Positions 32,638 to 43,296 of a stretch of 64,000 bases of DNA are shown one piece after another (position 1 is the stretch's first letter; each line of letters begins with the position of its first letter). The translations under genes and the position numbers were made by a program. The notes beneath the pieces were generated by a model that was not told the origin of the DNA, did no database searches, and worked only from the letters and a program-made list of their open reading frames with translations. The stretch comes from Nemertoderma westbladi (taxonomy: Eukaryota; Xenacoelomorpha; Nemertodermatida; Nemertodermatidae): NCBI GenBank assembly GCA_032718475.1, contig JAUCBJ010006915.1, positions 112,088 through 176,087 of the forward strand, read 5' to 3'.

Positions 32638-34929
32638 GAATAGAGTAAGTTGTAAGAAATGTAATTCATTGAATCAGAATAAATTATTTCTTATCGGTAA
32701 CTCACTCATCCGTTATTGTTGTTGTTTTATCTATTCTGGGACTTCGAGCAGCACGTGAACAACTAAATCAACACGTTAACTAGTCTGGGGCTTCGAGCAG
32801 CACGTGAACAACTAAGCTGACTTGTTCACTAGTCTGGGACTTCGAGCAAAATTGCAAATTGAGGAGGGGGGGGGGGATCGGGGGATTTGGCTTAACTTCT
32901 ATCAGTAAAATGTAAAGAACATTTATTATTTGCTTGTATCAGTTATAATTACATCAGAACATTATAATTATAACAATATAGCAGGGAACTATAGTAAAAT
33001 ATATCGCAGGTAAGCCTACTGTAATAACAATAGGTGTATAACAGTATAATGCTTCTGCCTATACTGCTATATCTGTCCCAGACATGTACGGTACCAGACT
33101 AGTTAAACAGTCAGCGTAGTTGTTTACGTGCTGCTCGAAGTCCCAGACTTGTTAACCAGCCAGTTTAGTTGTTCACGTGCTGCTCGAAGCCCCAGACTAG
33201 TTAACGTGCTGGTTTAGTTGTTCACGTGCTGCTCGAAGTCCCACAATAGATAAATCAACAACATTACCGGATGAGTGAGTTAAACCGATAATAAATAATT
33301 TATTCTGATTCAATGAATTACATTGGCAGATTGGTCTTGCTCTATTAATGTATTCAATGTTAAAACAGATTTTAATTTACCGCCAATATATAGGTGGCAG
33401 ATCTGATCTGCCACCCTTTCCAGTACAAATAACATGTCTTTCAATCATTTGAATTTCCCGCGCTATGGAGCAGGGTGGCACCTTTTAGGGACTTGTCTGC
33501 CTGCCCCAGCCTACCAGCACCCTCTCCATGCACTCCAGCCACATTCTGAGAGCTTGACAGTAGTGCTGCAGTGTGTAGGCCAGCTGTTTACTGGTTTAAG
33601 TGCTGCAATAGGGTTGACCATACTGCCATATGTTTGTTTACTGCCGTATGCCTATATTAACTGTTTAAGTTATTTTTAATTAAGCTTCATACTGTCTGAC
33701 TGTCATATAAAATGATAAATCTTTTTATATTATACATTATATGTTATATAGGCCTACATAACATATATAATACATAATATATGTCATATACATTATATAT
33801 TATTTATGTACATTATATAGGCCTAGCAGCCTAGCCTAATTGTATTGTAATACCAGAATACAGTAATATGTCTGTATGTAATGCAGTCAGGCAGTGCAGT
33901 GCCAGTAATTCGATGACGACGACAGTTTAGATTGGGCTCTGTCTTCCTGGCGCTGGTTGGTCGAAACAACAGGCAAGCGGCAAGGGCTGCACTGGCAGAC
34001 TGGAAAAATATTATGGCCTCCTCGAAATGCCGGCCTACTGTTACCGGTACGTTGGAAAGAATTTTCGAATCCAGATCTTCTGTCAACTGTCAAGTTGGCC
34101 CACATTTAATGCGAAGGTTCTTCACTTAACAGGTTTGTATTGAACTTGAATAGGCTTCTTACACATCGTTATTTCAGTGATTCAAGTGATTAAAATCCTA
34201 ATCCTGTAATCTATTTGGATCAAATAGAGGGAAAAAGCGCCGGCGGCCGGAAGTAAATTACACATGCGGTCCCAGGCAGCCAGCTAAAGATACGCATCAG
34301 ATTCTGGCGATGAGGTTATTATTTTACTTACTACTAGGCCTTGCTGTTAGGTTTGGCCCACTTGGTACTTTGGGCCGTTTATAAATCGTCAGAGCGTGCA
34401 TATGTATACTGTAATTTAAAATAAAACATGCCTTACTCTGGCTATCTATGGTAGGTAAGTAAATGTTTGCTTTATTTTTTACTCATTTCCTCTTTATAAA
34501 CCAGTCCCCAGTGCAGTGGCAATGTGAAACAGTCTGTGATGGGTTGTGGTGACTTGTGCACGTTGATCTAATTGCTCCAATGCTACATATGTATATATAT
34601 TATTATCATTTTAGGTGGAATATATGAGCGACAATGAATCCAATCATGTTTCCAATACGATACTCACACTGATTACCCAGACAACTAACAATACGTTGAT
34701 CATTGATACTCAGAGGTGAAGCCTCTCCCTCTATCTACAACCTAACCCTATTCTAAGACAACACTAAACTCTAGACTTACCTAACCAAACCCTTTCACTA
34801 AGCTACCACTATATATCCCATGGCGATATTTTCTCGAAATATTTTTCCAGTCTCGATGTTTTATATATCGAGACGCTTTTTTATACTTTTGGAAGCAGAG
34901 ACAGAAGTTGGGCGAGACAGAAGTCACAG

Positions 34930-36040
34930 CCACTCAATGCAATGTCACAACCACTCAATGCTATGTCACAGCCGCTCAATGCTATGTCACAGCCGCTCAA
35001 TGCTATGTCACAGCCACTCAAAGCTATGTCACAGACACTCAACGCTATGTCACAGCCACTCAACGCTATCTCACAGGCGCTCAATGCCATGTCACAGCCA
35101 CTCAACGCTATGTCACAACCACGCAATGCTATGCCACAGCCACCCAACGCTATGTCACAGCCACTCAACGCTATGTCACAGACACTCAACGCTATGTCAC
35201 AGCCACTCAACGTATTGTCACAGCCACCCAACGCTTTGTCACAACAACCACTCAACCGCTATGCCACACTGCCACAGCCACCCAACGCTATGTCACATCA
35301 CAACCACCCAACGCTATGTCACAGCCGCCCAATGCTATGTCACATCCACTCAATGCTTTGTCACAGCCACTCAAAGCTATGTCACAGCCACTCAACGCTA
35401 TGTCACAGCCACTCAACGCTATGTCACAGCCAATCAACGCTAGCCACCCAACGTTATGTCACAGCCAATCAACGCTATGTCACAGCCACTCAATGCTATG
35501 CCACAGTCACCCAACGCTATGTCACAGCCGCCCAATGCTATGTCACAGCCGCTCAACGCTATGCCACAGCCACCCAACGCTATGTCACATCACAACCACC
35601 CAACGCTATGTCACAGCTGCTCAATGCTATGTCACAGCCGCTCAATGCTATGTCACAGCCACTCAAAGCTATGTCACAGCCACTCAACGCTATGTCACAG
35701 CCAATCAACGCTATGTCACAGCCACTCAATGCTATGCCACAGCCACCCAACGCTATGTCACAGCCGCTCAATGCTATGTCACAGCCGATCAATGCGTCAC
35801 AGCCGCTCAATGCTTTGTCACAGCCACTCAAAGCTATGTCACAGCCACTCAACGCTATGTCACAGTTACTCAACGCTATGTCACAGCCACTCAACGCTAT
35901 GCCACAGCCACTCAATTCTATGCCACAGCCACCCAACGCTATGTCACAGTCACCCAACGCTGGCCACCCATCGCTGGCCACCCAACGCTGTGTCACAGTC
36001 ACCCAACGCTGGCCACAGCTATGTCACAGCGACAGCCACT
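34930..36040. repeat. 21-bp minisatellite, about 50 units
   Basis: Unit ATGTCACAGCCACTCAACGC+T. Because the unit is 21 bases without stops, all three plus frames are open for 200-386 codons (heptads MSQPLNA, CHSHSTL and VTATQRY), and a minus frame is open as well. There is no non-repetitive coding sequence with a recognisable domain on either side. I regard it as a satellite-like repeat, though a translated repeat protein cannot be excluded. Confidence 0.85.
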
Positions 36041-36119
36041 CAACAATTCCCCATTTATTTTTATTTAGGTTTACATCTTGTAGATACCGGTAATGAATGA
36101 CACGAATAGCCAACGAAGA

Positions 36120-36345
36120 TATTAAACTGGACGCAATAAAACTGCATCCCTCTCCAGGGGAAATTCGACGCAAATAACAGATGATTTCTCTCAAAAATAA
36201 AACTGTAACCTAATCTATTGTGTTTAGTTAATTGTTTTGGTTAAAATAATGTGCCACTGTAACCTGCTCCTTTCCCTAAATTGAGAATTTAACATTGAGG
36301 CGGGATATTAATTCGCCAAGATGAGATTTGCGTCCAGTTTCCCCC
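36120..36345. repeat. Small inverted-repeat segment with one 68-bp unit
   Basis: AAACTGGACGCAA at 36124-36136 faces inverted TTTGCGTCCAGTTT at about 36331-36344. Inside is a minisatellite unit (TAATTGTTTTGGTTA...GTAACCTGCTCCTTTCCC). A possible MITE of about 220 bp; no TSD fixed. Confidence 0.45.
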
Positions 36346-38214
36346 TTGTCTCCAATTTTGGAACATTGAAGTGAACAGGGAAATTTTTGAAACTATTTAT
36401 TATATTTCAATATTGGATAATAATTTCCTTTGTGCTCTGATGGATAGCCCATAAAATTTTAGGAAAAGTCACAGAATCTCGGTTTTCACAACATATCTGT
36501 TTCAAAGATACAGATTAATTTCAAAAAAATTTAAATGACCCTCACCCACCCCCCCCCCCCCCCCCCCCAGGCCAAATAGCGTTTAACAAGGCTGCGGTTG
36601 GTCTATATTATTACAGTTCAAATGGAATTTTGTTTCATTTTTGTATATACCGTACAATTTTACTTAAAGTTTGTGCAATGCAGTTCATTTTTTTAATGGT
36701 TGTTGTTGTTATTGTGAACAATAACACTAGTTTTAGGTGGTTAAGTTGTGCTGTACTGGCTACTACTACCTTGTGCTTAATAATATTCATGTTTTACACA
36801 TAAATTATCTTCTTAATTCGAACAATTGCATACCATGAGAACAATCCGGTGGTCGAATCAATGGATGACCAAATTAGTTTAGAGAATAACGATTTACAAC
36901 GTTTAAAACAAACGTTTTCTTTGCATTAAAAAAACGTATATTTCCAAGCAATTTCGAAAGAACCGACGCATGATTCACGTTAGTTACACATGCTAGACAC
37001 ACGTTTAATTCAAACGTCATAAAGAACCGGCGATTGAGTAACGTTTGTTTCATGCTATTTACACGTTTACTTCTAAACGTTTATTACATGCCACCCGCTT
37101 GGACAAAATAACATGAAAATAATCTATTTCTGGACGTGTTGCAAACGTTTTTTCAAACGTTTGCCATGTTCAATAAAAATGTGATATAAACGTTAAAATA
37201 ACATGAAATTGTTATCAGGGTATCTATCTAAGGTAACAACCCGCCCATCCTGTTCGGGGGGGGGGGGGGGGGGGGGGGGGGGGTGGTTGGGTTAATTAAC
37301 ATAGTCCTGTGGTCGGTTAGTTATAATAAATATAAAAAAAATTATTTAAATGATAAAGGTCCGCTTTTCAAAAATGTGACCAGACAGCCAGAGGTGCTAA
37401 ATTTATTGATAGGCCTACCAAATTATTAAAAGCTGTTACACAGTGTCAAGTGGATAAGACTGTAAGTGAAGATATATCATAAAAACATTAGGCCTACACG
37501 TAATCCAGTATGAGTAATCTGTCAGTATGTAGCTTTGTCAGGAATAAATTATAGTTATAGTATAGTCTATAGGGTGGCGTGGCCTTAACCACACACTTCT
37601 GTTCTCATCATTACATGTCAATTTTGACATGTATGTCAATTTTAACATGAGAAAAACTTTAAGTATTTATATTAACTAAACGGCACAGTGAAAAAAATTT
37701 CCGCACGGTCAAAAGTTTCTAATTTAGTTATAATTTCGATTTTTATATTTAAAAAACACGTCTGGAAATATTTGAACACGTCAGGTAAAAAAATGTCAAT
37801 ATTGACATGTCCATGTCAATTTTGACATGCCCCATCCTGGAGAAATTAGCTTTACATGTCAATATTGACAAAGTGCCCGACTGCTATACAGCACATCTCT
37901 ATTTGAAATTATTCCATATGTTTAAAAAGATTGAAAATTTTCCGCTCGCTTCGCTCGCGTTTATACTGTAAGCCTACTTTTAGCACTGCCTGGCTGTGGA
38001 GTGTGGACAAACGGACAGATTGAGCATGACCATTATAAACAGTGAACAGCAGTGAACTGGTGAACAGTGTTCACTGCTGTCAGGCCGTACTTTGCTCTAC
38101 TTGCAGACTTGCATACTGTACACAGCTGTAGCAGGTAGCCTAGGCCTACAGCACAACAGCAGTACAGGCTACAGCTTTCTAATTAAGTTAAGGTTGTTAA
38201 GGTGCTCATTTACT

Positions 38215-40413
38215 AACTACTGAACTCACCCCTACCCTCGATAAAATCGCACCACATCGCTGCGTCAGAGTTAAACATTTTTCCGAACCTTGGATGACCG
38301 CCGACATCATAACAATCATCCAGGATTGAAACAAAGCACTCCTAAAATTCCATGAGCACCGAAGCCCAAGTAACTACGACAACTATAAACAATTGAGGAA
38401 CGAGGCAACACACAAACTCAGATCAGCCAAATCCACCTACATCAAAAACGTCCTCGACTCCAACAAAACAAACAGTAAAGTCCTCTGGAAAACCCTAAAG
38501 ACACTCGGAGCGCCCACGAAAAGAGCGAAGTCGTCTACCGTAATATCAGCTATCGAAAATAATGGAGCCCTCCTTACAGACCCCACTGACATTGCCAATG
38601 TTCTGAACTCCTTCTTCACAAATATCTCAAAGACATTGGTAGACAAACTCCCATCTCCCAGCAACATCTACAACGGCCCCGCAGTCGAGCAGTTCTATGC
38701 CCTGAAAGGAATTAAAAAAGACAGTTTCTCCCTCCAAACAGTCGATAGACAGATCGTATTTGACATTCTCACAAACCTAGATACCACCAAGGCCAGTGGA
38801 CCCGACTCGATCAGCCCAAGAATACTTAAGGACGGAAGCCCGATCTTAACTGACCACCTTACCCACATTATAAACTCATCAATTACCTCAGCAATCTTTC
38901 CCACCGATTATAAACTCGCCAAAGTCAATCCAATCTTCAAAAAAGCATCTCCAGCTACGGTGGCGCTCCCTGCAGCCTCTCCGGTTTTGGTGGCGCTCCC
39001 TGCGGCCTCCCCAGATTCGGTGGCGCTCCCTGCGGCCTCTCCAGGTTCGGTGGCACTCCCTGCAGCCTCCCAAGGTATGTTGGCGCTCCCTGCAGACTCC
39101 CAAGTTTCAGTGGCGCTCCCCGCGGACACCCAATGTTTGGTGGCGCTCCCCGCGGACCACCCAGGTTCGGTGGCGCTCCCTGCAGACTCCCAATGTTCGT
39201 TGGCGCTCCCTGCGGGCTCCCAAGGTTCGGTGGCACTCCCCGCAGACTCCCAAGGTTCGGTGGCGCTCCCCATGGACTCCCAAAGTTCGGTGGCACTCCC
39301 CGCGGACCACCCAGGTTCGGTGGCGCTCCCTGCAGACTCCCAAGGTTCGTTGGCGCTCCCCACGGACTCCCAAGGTTCGGTGGCGCTCCCCGCGGACTCC
39401 CAAGGTTCGGTGGCGCTCCCCGCGGACTCCCAAGGTTCGGTGGCGATCCCCGTGGACTACCCAGGTTCGGTGGCACCCGCAACGACCCCTCCGGGTTCCG
39501 TTCCCCTCTCAACGGAGGTCACCCACCACGTCGCCAACACCAACAGCCAAAATCTCACGGTGGCACTGAAATACGTCGACGATACAAATATCCTCAAAAC
39601 TGGACACAACTTAAAGGAAATCGAAACGTCACTCTCGGAAACACTGACCAGGGTAAATGCCTGGGCTGTCGATAACTGCCTTAGCATTCACCCCGACAAG
39701 TTCGAGGTCATGCTTTTTGGTTCACACCAGCGCCTAGCCACATCGGGTAGTTTCTCGGTAACCTTCGGATCCGCACGTCTTGACACCTCAGAAACGGTGA
39801 ATTACTTGGGCTGCTCCCTCGATGCTACTCTTTCGGGCGCCGACTCGGCCCAAACCGTCATACGCAGAGGAAAGGCTTGCCTGAAATTCCTCCACAGAAA
39901 CTCGCAAGTACTCGACAAACCACTACGGCGTACTCTATGTAACGCCCTAATCCAGCCGATCATCGACTCCTCTGCCCCGGTTTGGTATCTGAGCGCCGCC
40001 AGCCGCCTCCGTAACCGCCTCGACGCACTCCAACGGAAGTGTATCCGTGTACCAACATCGACTCTACCCACTTCATCCGAATAAACTGGCTCCCTATCAC
40101 CGAGCGGGTCCATCAAACCATCCTGACCCACATGTTTAAAGTATACAGGAAGACCGCGCCCATCTACCTCCAGTCCCTTGTAACTTTTAGCTACCTCTCC
40201 GATCGTTCACGGTCCTCCATAGCGCACACCACCATTCCTCGGAAAAAAACTAAAACTGCCACGCACGCCTTCTCCTACTTAGGACCCTTCCTGTGGAATA
40301 AACTCCCGAACGAAATAAAACAATTAACCACAGTAGAATCCTTTAAACACAAAGTAAAGACCCACTTACTTAGCCTTTTATCCTCCCGAGAACAATGCAT
40401 CTATTATTTTTAA
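38215..40413 (+). pseudogene. 5'-truncated L2/CR1-like LINE ORF2 with RT core replaced by minisatellite
   Basis: The reading frame starts in the endonuclease-RT linker (about 38215), crosses a TGA at about 38329-38331 and continues open from 38393 to 40084 (563 aa). The N-terminal RT side is normal (TTKASGPDSISPRILK; LAKVNPIFKK). From about residue 184 to 366 the sequence becomes a 10-aa repeat (VALPADSQGS), exactly where the NYRPIS, polymerase-A and PQGSVLGPLLF motifs belong. LINE sequence resumes just before the catalytic box (ALKYVDDTNIL) and runs through the C-terminal domain. A single frameshift near 40045 is followed by the last segment (INWLPITERV...) in another frame to 40413. This element cannot encode an active enzyme. 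Confidence 0.85.
38950..39490 (+). repeat. 30-bp in-frame minisatellite inside LINE ORF
   Basis: About 18 units of TTCGGTGGCGCTCCCYGCGG+ACTCCCAAGG. All units are 30 bp, so the LINE frame is kept. It is GC-rich compared with the surroundings. Other-frame ORFs over it are shadows. Confidence 0.9.
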
Positions 40414-41060
40414 CCATCCCTACAAAAACTCTCATTCTTTTTTTTTAATCGTATCGTAACCGTGTTCTGTATTTTTTTTTTTTTTTTTTTTTTTTCATTT
40501 TTTTATTAAGTTTCAATAATGATTTTATAGCCAGATCGATTCACTGCATAGCCAGGGGACCCCCATGGAAACGAGACTATGTCTCATGAGGTTATCCCCG
40601 ACATCATTATCTTTTGCTCTGTACCGTTAACCGTTATCATTCCGCGCCCGTATGTATGCTCCCTGTGCGCCTTCCTGTGCTTCCTATGCGCCTGTATGTT
40701 CCCCTTTTTTTAATATTTGTAATTATAACCACATCTACATCATCATGATTCTTTTTAGTGTGCACTCCCATAAAAACTTATTTGTTCAAACCAAACCGTT
40801 TCTCATCTATTGTTTTTAGTATACAATACCATAATTTTAAAGTCCTACAGCTACACCTTACCGTAATCTAATATCTCAAACGATAAAACCGAATATTTTA
40901 CAGTGTAGGCCTACTGTAATTAATTATAAATAATGAATAAATTTGTAAATACTTGTTTCAGTTTCGATTTCAGTTTCGTTTAATGTATTGCCTATGTTTT
41001 TAATATTTTTACTGTATTTTGATGTCAATAAACAATTCCAATTCCATTCCAAGTGCGACC
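40414..41060 (+). other. 3' region of the LINE with poly-T tract and ATTCC tail
   Basis: Non-coding. Contains a poly-T run (40472-40495) and ends ...CAATAAACAATTCCAATTCCATTCC, a short microsatellite-like tail as expected for CR1/L2-group LINE 3' ends. Confidence 0.55.
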
Positions 41061-41480
41061 GGCTGACAGCAGCCGGTACCAGGATACCCGTAGGCCGTAA
41101 AGTGTTTCATTTTAAAAAAAGTTTGAATTTCGCATGTGCTCATGGCTAATCTTGGTCATTGACCCACACTGACTTAAAAATTATATTGAAGCAACTTCTG
41201 AAAGTGAATTTTTCAGATGGAGCATAACCCATAGTGTTTTTCAATTTGACCGCGATACGGAATAATGTTCCGATACGATATAAAGAATGTGATAGAAGAT
41301 TTACATGAGTCTCTAACATCTAATGATGCATAATTGTAGACCTTTTGATTCAAAAATGAGCTTTCTGATAACATGAGTACAAATATGTAATTTGTAATAC
41401 GTTTAAATACGTTTACTATTTAAACAAGTGACTGACAGTCTTACAGTTTGTAAAGATATCAATTTGTATTATTTAGTTGA
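41061..41480. other. Gene-free spacer downstream of the 459-aa ORF
   Basis: AT-rich with no repeats or ORFs recognised. A GCCGGTA-type short hairpin (GGCTGACAGCAGCC) is at 41070-41083. The 3' UTR of the minus-strand ORF is expected here. Confidence 0.4.
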
Positions 41481-42860
41481 TTAAGCGAATGAAGACTTAG
41501 TAAAGGTTGTGTTTAGTCTTTTATTCTCATCAGCAACAACCAACAATGCCTGTAACATTTCCTCATCTGTAGTTATGCCACTTTTAATAAACTTTGATAC
41601 AGCTCCAACACCTCGTTCAGCTGGATCATTAACTACAGTCACCTTGTCTATAATCATTTTAGCATGTTTATATTCTGAGCTAGATGGCCAGTCAGGTTTA
41701 GTGAAAAATGATGTGTCGATCTTCAACTTCTTAAATAGAAACAAACTCCTCTTCGAAACAAACTCAGGCAGCTTTTTGTCTACTGCTGACCCTGCGATAC
41801 CTGCACTGACTCTCACAGATCTCACTGATGGTTGAGCATCATCTATATCAAGAGCATCCAACATTGCCTTCTTCTCTTCAATAGTTACTTTATCTGAGAA
41901 TAGGGAAAGGCACACTAGTTCACTACTCAAATACCATAAGTGACGATTTAAGGCTTTCATGGCAGTTGTGGCAACTGTTGTATTTACCTTCTCATATTCC
42001 TTCAAATCTCTTAGCATTAACAGATCGTTAATTGGAGCATCAGCAGCTGACATACACTGGAGCCAGTACTTTGCATACACGAATACAACAAACATCACGA
42101 AATTTCTAAGAGAGTCTTCCTCCTTCGCTGTGATTAGCTTGCTCTCTCTTAGCTGGTTTCGAAATAAGTACATTAGCATGCTGTAATTGGCCTTTGCCAT
42201 CCAGCGGGCATCACTCACAGCACCTGGTCTTGTAAATTGTACCTGATTGCTGCTCCTTGGAACCTCAGCACCTAGTACAGTCAAAGCTAATTCCAGAAGT
42301 ACTTTGTAATCATTTCTTGGTTGTTTCACAAGAAGCATTGGTTCTAACAAAGTCACTGCTTCCGAAATAAGTGTTTTATCCACAGTTACATTATCATCAT
42401 GAGTTAGGGTTGAGTAGTCATTCAGAATCAAGTGGTCCCAGTTTGATTGGAATCGTTTAAACAGCAGTATTTCAGGCCCTGAGCTCGCTGGAAATTTACA
42501 GGCATTCTGGAAAACATCTCCAAGAACAACTTCCATGATATGATGACGACATGCCAGGTTAAGAAGTTCTCTATTTAGCTTTTGTTCTAGGATAACACAT
42601 GCTCCTCTACCTGCTCCTGTGTTAGAAGTTGTTGTATCGAAACACATCCCTTCAACCTTATCAGCAATATCTCTAGCATTGAGTGCTATCAGTGTAGCTT
42701 CAGCCTGTGCTAAACCAGTTCCACTGCTAACCTTTGGTGCAGATATCATTTCTGAAAAAGTCTCAGGTACATTATCAGCATTCCAAAGTAAAGTACGGGA
42801 CATTCGTACACAATTTTGAACTTTGATTGCCTGTACAATAGGGGTGGTTGATTTCTCCAT
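41481..42860 (-). CDS. hAT-like transposase-type protein A, 459 aa
   Basis: Unnamed protein of a kind I associate with many invertebrate genomes; no curated name is recognised. Its layout resembles an RNase H-fold hAT transposase. Landmarks are D75 in FDTTTSNTG, CRHHIME (104-110), SSGPE (126-130), ARW (218-220) and a C-terminal NDPAERGV (411-418), comparable to the hAT (A)ER catalytic region. The N-terminus starts directly at a conserved-looking VRMSRTLLWNADN, with no BED zinc finger. The protein may therefore be N-terminally short, or an upstream exon may be missing. It is intact and divergently paired with protein B, 436 bp away, which has the same motif order. It could be an active transposase, one half of a two-gene element, or a domesticated gene. 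Catalysis is inferred. Confidence 0.6.
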   Translation of the reverse strand: MEKSTTPIVQAIKVQNCVRMSRTLLWNADNVPETFSEMISAPKVSSGTGLAQAEATLIALNARDIADKVEGMCFDTTTSNTGAGRGACVILEQKLNRELLNLACRHHIMEVVLGDVFQNACKFPASSGPEILLFKRFQSNWDHLILNDYSTLTHDDNVTVDKTLISEAVTLLEPMLLVKQPRNDYKVLLELALTVLGAEVPRSSNQVQFTRPGAVSDARWMAKANYSMLMYLFRNQLRESKLITAKEEDSLRNFVMFVVFVYAKYWLQCMSAADAPINDLLMLRDLKEYEKVNTTVATTAMKALNRHLWYLSSELVCLSLFSDKVTIEEKKAMLDALDIDDAQPSVRSVRVSAGIAGSAVDKKLPEFVSKRSLFLFKKLKIDTSFFTKPDWPSSSEYKHAKMIIDKVTVVNDPAERGVGAVSKFIKSGITTDEEMLQALLVVADENKRLNTTFTKSSFA

Positions 42861-43296
42861 TTATCATATAAATTTGAACATTGGTGCGACTTTGCCTTCT
42901 AAACATTTCCTCAAAGTTTGACATTGATTTGAGCACAGCTTCCCATTACCCCAATGCCCATTTTTTCCTATAATAATACCAGCATATCTCTAGCCATACC
43001 GGTGTTGGGGTACGGTACTGTTGTATGTACAATGCAGAATATGACACTGCCTGACCCTACTGTAGTACAGCAATATCTGAATATGCATTGCAACTGCAAA
43101 CTGCTACCCACAGTGCAGCAGTTGGCACCTTTTTTTGAATCTTAGTAAGTTCGTTTTAGCTATATAGGCCTACCCTGCTCCGTAGCGTAGGCCTACCGTA
43201 TTTTAATTGCAATGGTGATATAATTATATGGTTGATTGACATTTTATTGGATTTTAACCTTATTTATCATTAGGCCTATGCTGTTAATGTTATCAT
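42861..43296. promoter_or_regulatory. Shared intergenic region of a divergent gene pair
   Basis: 436 bp between the two start codons. Contains several TAGGCCTA words and GGTACGGTACTG near 43012. Both ORFs read outward, so a bidirectional promoter is the simple reading. No TATA box is convincing. A 5' exon for protein A could also lie here. Confidence 0.4.

Larger units (their letters stand above)
31250..33500. mobile_element. Fold-back element interrupted by a nested insertion
   Basis: Left arm 31250-31413 continues at 32638-32850; right arm 33105-33500. Shared inverted segments include ACAAGTCCCTAAAAGGTGCC, the TTTACCGCCAA region and CTTCGAGCAGCACGTGAACA repeats. The left arm is split by the 31414-32637 element. 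A G-run lies in the loop (32862-32878). Confidence 0.75.
30803..37220. mobile_element. Candidate element with CCCTGCTAAC/CCCTGATAAC ends and AAACGTTT arms
   Basis: CCCTGCTAACC at 30803 and inverted CCCTGATAACAATTTCATG ending 37220. The 2-bp TA flanks both sides. Arms 30830-31110 and 36890-37205 are rich in AAACGTTT, AACATGTT and TAACATG words. Pairing of these ends across 6.4 kb of nested insertions is inferred from terminal and word similarity to 7021-9412 and 24420-26890. Confidence 0.45.
17469..37883. mobile_element. Outer element with TGTCAATATTGACA arms (ends about 20.4 kb apart)
   Basis: CAGTCGGGCACTTTGTCAAT at 17473 and its inverted copy ending 37883 begin arms of about 250-270 bp (to 17721; from 37613). 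The arms are filled with the palindrome ATGTCAATATTGACAT and variants. The 9-bp direct repeat CTATACAGC abuts the right end (37884-37892) and lies 4 bases outside the left end (17460-17468). Everything between is other repeats. I infer one element expanded by nested insertions. Two independent single-ended copies remain possible. Confidence 0.5.

Noticed and set aside
34820-36100. Long plus-strand ORFs of 200-386 codons (MSQPLNA, VTATQRY, CHSHSTL repeats)
   Set aside because: All three frames and part of the minus strand are open because the DNA is a 21-bp minisatellite without stop codons. No non-repeat domain is attached.
38888-39687. Minus- and plus-strand ORFs over the 30-bp array (GSATEPWES, GGAPRGLPRF)
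   Set aside because: Shadow frames of the in-frame minisatellite inside the LINE pseudogene.
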